From the NCBI GenBank assembly GCA_002633005.1, contig NMRA01000199.1, positions 26,505-86,893 of the forward strand: a DNA stretch of 60,389 nucleotides. Direction: 5' to 3'. A program made the position numbers and the translations under genes. The notes beneath the pieces are model-generated. The model saw only the letters and a program-made list of their open reading frames with translations. It did not search any database and had not been told where the DNA came from. Of this stretch, positions 23,947 to 34,000 are shown piece by piece. The stretch comes from Phoronis australis (Eukaryota; Phoronida; Phoronidae). Each line of letters starts with the position of its first letter. Position 1 is the stretch's first letter.

Positions 23947-24964
23947 AAAATGTGTGAGAATCATGTCTCAACTTTTACAAAAAATACATGTAGTCTTCTA
24001 GAATCCTTTGCGAAGCCAAATTTAATCCTGACCTGCCTTTACTGAATCTCATTTCATTCTCCATCACCAGTCATTGCATGGTTAACCTATCGGACAGAAA
24101 ATTACAGCCAATGCAGTAAAATAAAGAGAAAAGTCGAGTTTCTTTTATTAATCCAAAACAAATCAGATTGCGAACTGGAATCTTGAAATCAATGCATACA
24201 GGCCAATGACGCCTTAGAGTAGTTTTGCTGTAGTCCCTCTAGAACAAGACTGGTTGAAAACGCAATGGTGTTATCTGTCTACCATTTTAATGGACACTCT
24301 CAAACACGCTAAATCTTTTTTTTTCTCCCAACATGGTACATATTTTGTAAATTGAAGTTTCCTGAGAATGAAGATATTATTTTGCTAGACATGAGTGAAA
24401 TGTGAAAATTGCCAATTTTTGTGAATAAGATTTGAGATATCCTTATCACGCGCTTACTTTTTGTAGAAGTAGTTACTTTCAGAACTGCAAAAATGGGTCT
24501 AAACTTGTTCCACACTGAGATTGGATGTGACTCGTGAGCTTGGGATGAACCAGCCACTTGTTGTTGATAAAGACAAGATTAAATAGGTTAGCATAAGTGA
24601 TAAAGAATTGGCAGAATGGAACACATTGAGAACTGTACAATTTTAAAATGGTAAGTTTACACTGTCAGATATTTCTTACAATAGGTGGGTTCACAGTGCA
24701 ATTATTTTTGCCTAATGGAAATTTAAAAAAGATGAAGATATAATTTCTTCTTGAAAATTAATGAAATTTTTTCAGTTTACTGTACACTTCTGTTATTTTT
24801 CGACTGGCTACTTTCATTGTAACTTTTTTCTGTAACTTTGATGAAGGCGTATGAATTCTGATTAAATTCAATCAAGTTTTTAAAATCCAAGAACCCCAGA
24901 CACGCCACACAGAGTTGACCATTCCGAGGTGTTACTGACAGGATTTGAATCCATTCCAAAACAT
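23947..24964. other. Downstream flank of the channel gene, possible 3' UTR
   Basis: This lies immediately 3' of the proposed channel stop codon on the minus strand. Minus-strand poly(A)-signal candidates are ATTAAA at about 24286-24291 and AATAAA at 24144-24149. An acceptor-like TTACTTTCAG near 24475 could introduce an alternative last exon. None of these can be confirmed by sequence alone. Confidence 0.3.
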
Positions 24965-25081
24965 TCAAAAAGTCATTACCTGTCCCACATGTTCACTGTC
25001 CATCAAGGCAAACTTCTGGTAGCTTTCACTTGTGTGAACTCCGACTTTCTTGTGTTTTCGCCTTCTTTTCGAGGTTTCATC
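24965..25081 (-). CDS. Channel exon 10: basic C-terminal end
   Basis: This starts DETSKRRRKHKK, a strongly basic cluster, and ends GQVMTF before TGA. A potential donor GTAATG after GGACAG would remove the last four codons and stop if another exon follows, so the exact C-terminus is uncertain. Confidence 0.7.
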   Translation of the reverse strand, partial: DETSKRRRKHKKVGVHTSESYQKFALMDSEHVGQVMTF

Positions 25082-28000
25082 CTACAATGTTACGGAAAAA
25101 TTAAAGTCTAAATACAAATGATAAACAAGAGTAGTTTGGCCGAAGTGCCTGTGTGTAAAACAGTCCCTATGGCACCTCTGAAGTCTTATTGTGTCCAGAT
25201 GCAAAACACTAGACTAGTGCAAAACCAATGGGCAAGTTTACTAGGACGTCAGTGAAGGTTGAGCTATCTGTTAAGACAGATATTGATATGACTCCAATTC
25301 GAATTTCAGAATAAATAGCATCAGTTCCAAAGGGGCAACTGCACAAAGGAAGCCTGTATTTGGCTACAACTGAAGTTCAACTACATGCACCTGTGTGTGG
25401 GAAACTTGTTTTGAGCAAAATCCTGTCCAAAATCATGTCTTAAAAATAAACACTAGGAACATGTGCATTTTGAGTGCAGACAAATGAGAAAATTGTCTTG
25501 TTCACACAGCAATTTTGTTGCAATTGACATTTTGTAGTCAAACTGTGTGGGTAGAGGGGGGGGGGGGCAATACCCCCCGTTAACAAAAAGCTCTGCCCCC
25601 AATCGAAAGCTATTTTAATTGTGTTTGCTACACCCTTCTCCGTTCATTGCAAAGAGCCCCAGGTTTGCCACTCATTTCGCAGTATGTTCAACCTCCCCTC
25701 CACAAGTCAACCATCAACACTGAAGTGTTACAGCAAGCAGTTGACACTTCATGACACTACCTTGTATGGTGGTTTCACACACTTACAACATTGGCATCCT
25801 TGACAGCTATATGAACGTTATCATTCTTCTTTGCAAGCCACGCTTCGTTGATTTTCTCATTTAGTGCAAAGTATTCTTTTGTTGCTGTGTGAAGGTACCT
25901 ATTTCTTTTGTTTATCTGGAAACAAATGAAGGATAAGAACAAATTATTTAACATAGAATGTTGAACATTGCATTAACAAAAACCATGAGAAGTGCTTCAA
26001 TCACATCATATGAGACTAGACACTAAGGGACTCTATAGGATGAGGACGTAATAGGAGACTTTTCATATTGGCGCTCTCTAGGCTAATGACAGCACAAAAG
26101 TGACTTCCAAATGATCCCCACTGGTGGACAGAAATTCAATTACTACATCGTGGTTCATAAAGCAGAGGAATCAATTCCACTATCAGCTCCTCCAATTGTT
26201 TGATTACTTGACGTTTGCAAATTTACTTTAAACATTTTTACACCAGTTGGGATTAAAATTCTCACACTTTAAAAGCAGAGCCACTGGCTTCATCGTGGAT
26301 TCATCTTTGCAATGGGAAATGTATGGAACTGGAGTTCCTTACTCATCAACTGATATTTCAAAAGGTTTGTCTTCTTTCCTAAGGCATTGGTACATCCCAC
26401 TGTGCAGCAGTGGAAATTTGCCGGCATTATAATACCAGGAAAGGTGTTAAAACGCTGCTTATACCCGTACAGTAGGTTTAAACCTCCCAATCGCATTATA
26501 CATAGAATCTGTAGGTGGCGCTGAATGCCTGTCCACCAAAGACCTGATTGTCGTCTGGCGGGTTAGTGAATTTCAATATGGCACAGACTGCTATTTGGAA
26601 AGGTAGCTATTTCACAATTGTTTTAAACTGCACTGTCTAATCACATACACTGTCGAAGGGTCTTTTCATGAAAGCAAACACAGACCCCTGTGCCAGCCAC
26701 TGTGAAGATGAATAATAAAATGTCAGTTTTTAGTTGTAACATTTCAAAGTAAAATGACAACAAATGCCTAATGGTACAGGTAGGTGGTGATAAGACTCAC
26801 CAGTCCCACATGATCAACACCCATTGCTTCCTGAAAGTCTCCAATTGACGCATATACACATAACCTTCAGCCAAACCATATTACGTTAAAATTTCTCCAG
26901 TTTGGAACCATCTCCAAACCTGGGACACTGATGTTCAAGTACAACTTGAGCTTTCTTGCTTCGTAAGATTGGGACACTGTATGATACATCAACAGAGTCT
27001 GAAAGCTGATTTAGCACTTAATAACATTGAAAATTCTCATTAACCAATCAACCGCATGGAACTAACATCCCAACCAATGATAGCTTACCCAAACACCAAT
27101 GACAACACCCATAACCACATGAACTAGGAAAACAAAGCTTCCCAGAACACCAGCGCAGGCAATGTCAAACAGTTTAGCATTCGTGGCACCCACGAATAAA
27201 GAGGCTATAGCATTCTGGGCTGCCATCAGGACTTGAACTACCATGCAGATGATCACATACGTGTCCTGGAATTGAACATATTAATCTCACACTACGATCA
27301 CAATAAAGAAGACCAGCATGAGTAATTAACCAAACAGTACATACTTTCATACACCTCCGGTGTGCTTTAGTTGTACTTAGACAAATGAAATAACAAGTAT
27401 CTGTTTGATCCTCATGAGACAACACAGAACAGAACTAAGGCAGTGTTATCAAAAATAGCCATCCCTAATTTGCATACCAAAGCTTTCAATATTTATTAGC
27501 GCATCCTTTAAGTGGTAGCGCAAGACCAAATTCCTGTCTAAGTCTTACTTTATTTTCAAATGACACAGAACACACAATGCACGCTACTCCAAGTGCGAGT
27601 ACACCCACACCGCAAAGTATGCTAGATTTTCCCTCCGCACTATATTTTCATCAACAAATTTCAATTTCACTTCTCCAGTTTTCACTGGCTGATAAAGATC
27701 ATTCCAACGTCACACATATTCAACACTATGACATCAGTGGTTCATTAGAGTATGGTGTACCTACCAATAAAGTGAGATAAGAGATGGTTGGTAAACTTTG
27801 TGAAACAACAAACTTGAAGGCTACGGATGTCAGGAGAAGGGTCAGAGTCACACTGAGACGGTCAGCGACCTCTGTGGACGGGACAGCTAATGAAGCAAAT
27901 GTCAGCAGCATAATCAAAGCCTAAAAAAGATTTATATCTTCTTTCACACATCGCTGGAGGTATATCCAAACCTTGAGAACTGCATTCAGTTTTGAGACTA

Positions 28001-31000
28001 ACTTAGCATCTGTACAACATCAGTAGTATACACTTCAAATTTAACCATTATTTAAAATGAGACATTTCAAAACAAACATATTATCCAACTACTTCTCAAA
28101 TGATTCATCAGGATTCCATCTCAGTGTTCACCATGATAACTTCCCCATATTGGTTCAGAATTAAGACATCAGCACAGCTACACTTGAGGACTTGAAGTGG
28201 CACTGTCAGTGGTCCGATCTTACAAAGTAACAATTCCTAAGTGAGATGCTGCAGTTCAAAAGTTTACAACCATTATCAATTGGTTGGCATTTCATAACCA
28301 CCTTAGCGACTTTTGGTAAAAATGAGACGTAACTGCTTAATCATCAAAAGTATGTCGTTTCTTTTCTGGGCTTAACACCAACTTCAGTACAACTAAATTT
28401 TTCATAATAAACGTTTAATTTTTTAAGAATCGAGTTTTTGTATCAACAATATGAATACCAACCATAATAAGAGCTACATTCCACAGGTAGTAGGCCGGTC
28501 GGCGCACCACGTTGGTCTTCACAAGGTATCTCGGGTAAATTCTGTGTGAACTTGCTGCTTCCCTCTCGCTCACTATAGGACCAGCAATGACATGTTGACA
28601 CAGCTCAAACTCCTGAACACCTGTAGTAAGTAACACAGTAGTAAGCATGCTTCCCTCTCGCTCACTATAGGACCAGCAATGACATGTTGACACAGCTCAA
28701 ACTCCTGAACACCTGTAGTTAGTAACACAGTAGCAAGCAAAACTAACAAAACTACCGTATACATTTGGATGAATGCCCAGGGAATTCAAATAGAAAAACT
28801 CAAAACATGAGGGACTGAGAGTGGAATCAAGCGTGTGTATTTCAAAGCATAAATGTTTCGACAAAGGTGGCAACAGGCCCATAACGTAGAAGTGTCGTGA
28901 GGACTTGACAGGGACCTCAGGGGTCTCACACTCCACTGATTTATCCGCATTATTTTGAAAACACTTTGCCTCTTCACAGATTGTGTGTCATAAAAGAGAT
29001 AAGCATACCTGCAGCTGACGCAGCAAGTAGAACTACTCTCGTTTATCACATCGGTGTAGACTCACAGTTGAACTGTGGTTTTTTGTTGACCCCAGAACAT
29101 CCGGAGTTGCACCACATACCAACTCCGGACGGTCTCTCACGGCCGATTTATCGTTACAATTTACGGTACCTAATTGGGATTCAGAGTACAGCTAGCTAAA
29201 TATGGGCACTAACTTGTGAGTGAATGAATAACGTTGTAATTGACACTAGCGTCCCAAATAGTGCAAGTCATTTTTGCTGTCCATGTGGTGAGAATGTTCT
29301 TTAAACCAGACTCCAACACCACAACTAGCTTAATATGACGTTCTTTCAAGCCCAGCTTCTACTTCTACTGTGAGTTAGCTCAAGGATTGGGTTTTTGGTG
29401 ACAAAACTGCCATTACTTGACCAATTTTGAAATTTCAAAATCCACGTAGTCCACAAGTGAGAATGGAGTGTAGGTAAAACAAGTTGGACTCACAGGTGAC
29501 ATAGTAGAAAGTCAAGATTTCTCCAAATTGCTCCCTTAAAAGGAAATTGTTATTTTATCTGCCTACTTAAGTCTTGTACTGCACAGTACCTGTAAACGTG
29601 TCCAATCGAATACTGTCCTTAATGCCCATGTCTTTCACAAACTCCACATCGTCTTGAGGCCAGTTTGATTCGATCAAAATTGTCAGCTCCTACAACCAGG
29701 TATACTGTATTATGCATACAGTGAACACCATGACAACAGAGGGCGCATATTATGTTAGTCAGAATGCATTTAAAAGGAGATGGCAACAGTAGTCAGTTTT
29801 CACATGGGTTTGCTTTCGTGCTTTACTTTTACTTTGTTTGTGTGTGCATGTGCATGTGTGTATGTGTATGTGCATGTGTGTGTGTGTGTATGCATGTGTG
29901 TATGTGTGTGTGTGTGCATGTGCATGTGTATCCATACACACGTCTGTCAATGTCTTGAGCTACGCCAAATACTAGATTCACCCTGAACAGGAAAAAGATT
30001 GCTCTAGCCAGGCCAAGGGGAGTGTTGAAGATGAATTTGCAAAACATGCCCCTCAAACAATGAGAACATGGTAAAACAATTGCACAGACTGAAGCCACTT
30101 CCATCGCCAGATGAGTGAGTCCTTGGTAGTATTGACATATCATCATGTATACATCTGTACATACAGCTAACTGCAAACCATTTGAAATGAAAAGTGTGCA
30201 TGAGCCAAACGGCCATGATTTCCATAAATGTCACATCATTCATTTAGTCTTACAATGGTTTTGGGCAGGCTAGTGGTAAAAGTAGTTTTTAGTTCCAGTC
30301 AAGAATTGGGCTCAGATTCACCAAAGTAAAAAAACAAACGATCTTGGGAGGGAAGAGTATGCCTTCACCATTGAGTTGACAGCTAAGTCTGGTGCTGGCA
30401 TTGTGTTCACAGGAAATAATTGGTCAATATTTGCACTGAGTGTATTGTTCCGGGTTATTGTTGTCAGTGAGGCTGAAAAAAAACACGGATTTTGGTGCAT
30501 GTAATGAGTACTGAAGGCAGTCACAGGGTTGGACATTTAGCATAATGTCAAGATATATGCATGAGGAACCCAGTACAGGTAAAAACTGACCATCAGACGA
30601 TGATCGTCCGAGGGTTGGAGTTTGCTAATGGAAAGGTAATAGCACATTGAATTCAGTGAAACTGCTTGAGCTGCTTAGTCACCCATGCAATCCGTTAAGA
30701 CACCTCCTTATGTCATGAAATTGTATGACTGTGCCTCTAACTGTTGGCAGCCCAGCCAGATGGCTCTTTATTGTGTTGGCAGGGAATGGGGTAATTGAAA
30801 CGTGCCCTTCAGTTCACAAATTTTTAAATTCACCTGTACTAGGCCCACCATGGACAATAACCATTCCCATTGGTATAAATACCAATGAATGTAAACACCC
30901 ATCTCACAGCAACAATTTAGCATGTAATGGAATTTGTCCAGGAATGTACTGGTCATAGACTGGAGGGGTAACAGCTAACACCAGTGGGTGTAATACCTGA

Positions 31001-34000
31001 ATAGAATACCTAACAATTCGCTTACTGTTCCATCCAGAAACAAATTTTTGATTTGTCTCAACTTGTTCTTCACTTGGATGATAAGTCAGTTCTGAGATTA
31101 CAAAGAATTTGAAACAATGCTCCTAGCATAACGTGACACACATAGAAAAGCCAACTTGTTGAGGCCGGTCTCAAGAACTAACGCACTCCCTGATCTATCA
31201 AAGTCCTCGAAATAACCTCCAGAGATCAATTTGAAACCAATTCATAACAGTAAGTGGTCGCAATGAAAAGTTGGATTTTGTGAAGGAAGGCAAACAAAGC
31301 TTTAACAGACCAACCAATGATATTTCACAAGATGGTGATTTATGCCTTTACCTGGTAGTCGAATGGAAATCGTTCCAGTTCCATTTTTTCTTTAAATACT
31401 CCTTTGACACGAAGACCTAGAAAGACAAAACTGATTTCAAAGTCACGTTCTATCAAATCACAAGCGATCATCCATATTCAGTTGTGAAGAAAAACTGCAC
31501 ATTCCACAACATGTGCTTCAACCAAGAGCTTGAACCTACAATAACCATTGGATTAAGGTCCACATTCATTTACAAGACCACACCCAATTTAGACAGAAGG
31601 GCTATAAAGACTGTAAATGGCTCTCAAAAGAAATCCATCCATGCAATTTGTTTACGATATATGACCATGCAAATAGTACACGGTGATCGTGGATGTGATG
31701 CTTTTTTGTTTAGCATCATAGCCATCTTGGACATGGAGTGACTGATAACCAGTATCAATTGTTTGGATTAATACCACTCCCTGATTTCTATGTTTCTCAG
31801 TTTAAATACACTGGGCATTATTCTCTGGACTGCGAAGGTAATTTTCTGGTAAAATTCCTGGACTGCATCGGTGACGAAGAAATGAATGCATTGCCAGCTT
31901 TTCTTTCATTAAGAAATGTACATTAACGATGACTGTGTTCACGTATCGTTTATAGAGCATCGTAATATAATTTTTAGAAATTCAATCTCGAGATTAAAAG
32001 GCTACTAAACCCTGTTTTGATGATTTTAACCAATCCTTGTTCAGACATCTGCTAATGCGTCATTGGCGTCAATCTTCCAAAGACAGAAATAAACTAAAAC
32101 CTTATGCTCCCTGTATCACAAATTTGACGTTATGGTTGTTGATGGATGGTCTTTTCCACAACTGTCGTGTACTTCTCTAAAGATTCAAAATTAATAAAAA
32201 TACTTTTTACTATACAAATCATATGGAGCCCTGCTACAGAAAGCCGAAAAGTACTAAAACACCTGCTCTAAATCGTCCCTTATTTAGCACGCAATAAGGC
32301 CAACAAGTAAAACTGTGTTTTGTCAAATCTCCCCACTAAAATAACAATAAAGAAAAGTTTAGTTTATTACTAAAAAATCTGGTAAAGTTTTCATCATTTG
32401 CAGCAGATATAACCAGCGTTTGAAAAATGCAAAATAAGTTGAGAACTATCGCATAAATTAAAGGTGAACTTACTGATACTAGCGATTGGTATATCACTCT
32501 CACCATCATACTCTAGTCTGTGTTTCTTGACTATCTTGTCGATACTGACTGAGTTGCCAAGAACGATACGTGGGTCCCATGCTTCTTGCCAATCCACTTC
32601 CTGTTGAAAATCACAAATTTATATACAACTATTGAAGTCTGTTTTTGAACACAATTCAATGGAAGAGTCCACAAGCTGCATCACTCTTCAGCATCATCGA
32701 GAACTTTGACAGAAAAAAGAAGTGAACAGAAAAAGATAGACGTTAACATGGACCCCTATATAAACTTAAGGGGCCCGAGCTGCTGCACTTACGCTGCTCA
32801 AAACTAATTTCAATTGTTGACCATGTCATAAGAATGAATCATTTAAAATCATAAGCTGTTCAACACTACCATGTCTAGTTTATACCAAAATTATAAATGG
32901 TAACAATTTTGATGTCAGAAATTCTTTGTTTCCTCTAACTTTACTCCAGTCTTGAGATGTGGGTCAATGAGTAATTGTGCTTTTCATCGACGGAAGCGAG
33001 CTCAATTTCGTTGCAAAAATATTTCTTTTTTGTTGAAACTGAAAAAATAAATTTGCCAGACTGCACATAAAAAGGTTTCAGTCACGCACATATTTTGTAG
33101 TTGGTTGCGAAAGAGAAAACAAATTGAATTTTAACTTCGCAAAATATACGGTAAAATCTTGCCAACTTAGGATGCAGTACATCCAGCAAGTGAAACTTTA
33201 TTACCATTTTTTCCAAGAAACATACGTAGCATTAGAATTCAATGACTTCCGCATAGTACAGCTCACATCAAATAAAGTTCTGAAGAAATTAATGCATTCA
33301 CAAATACAATATCAGATCTTGAAAAACAAAAAATACTTTTTCGCAATATTCTTGTACAAAATTAAGAGATTTTACAATTTCACACAATCTTACAAGCTCT
33401 GCATTTCAAAGACAAGACTTGGTCAAAATAAAACACAGTTCAATAGCAGCATATTAATACCACAAACTTGGGACTCAGAATCCAAGCAAAAAGTTACCTC
33501 TCGCATTTTACCCTTGAGTAACGGCTCTCTGTATTTACAGATTATGTAAAGCTCAGCAGTAAATTCTTGGCTCACATTGTTGATGTCTCCAATAGCAATA
33601 ATGTTAACACGCACATGAAGCGTCACCTGCGCAAGAAAAATATTGAAACATAAATTTAATTCATCCCACAGACCTTCCATTTTAAGTGATTTCAAAGTCT
33701 AGCTAAAGGTCGAGAAAACTGAAACGGGAATTCAGCCATTTCTGCATTAGGAAACAGTGAGCATGGTACACCTTTCAGCAGACTCTTGAGTCTTGGTTGA
33801 CATTAGGGTTAGTGACCCTTCTGTGTATTCTTACAAACAATAGCAAAAATATTTCTCCCCCATCCATTCTTCTGAAATTCTAATTGGTAGATATACAAGG
33901 CTAACTGAAACAGGTCAACACTGGCCTTGGGTCAGTACACACAGCTTTGCAATGATGTCAAAATCTGATACAAAAGTAGTGTTATTAAAAACTACACTCT

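Noticed and set aside
23647-23964. Repetitive 105-codon minus-strand ORF and a possible CRISPR-like array
   Set aside because: The 25-bp units are contiguous with no spacers, in an animal genome. It is a minisatellite.
29752-30176. Cys/Val-rich and His/Thr-rich ORFs
   Set aside because: They are produced by the TG repeat.
33124-33549. 141-codon plus-strand ORF
   Set aside because: It is antisense to channel exon 2 and its intron, with no recognisable motif. The exon on the other strand has clear splice sites and homology.
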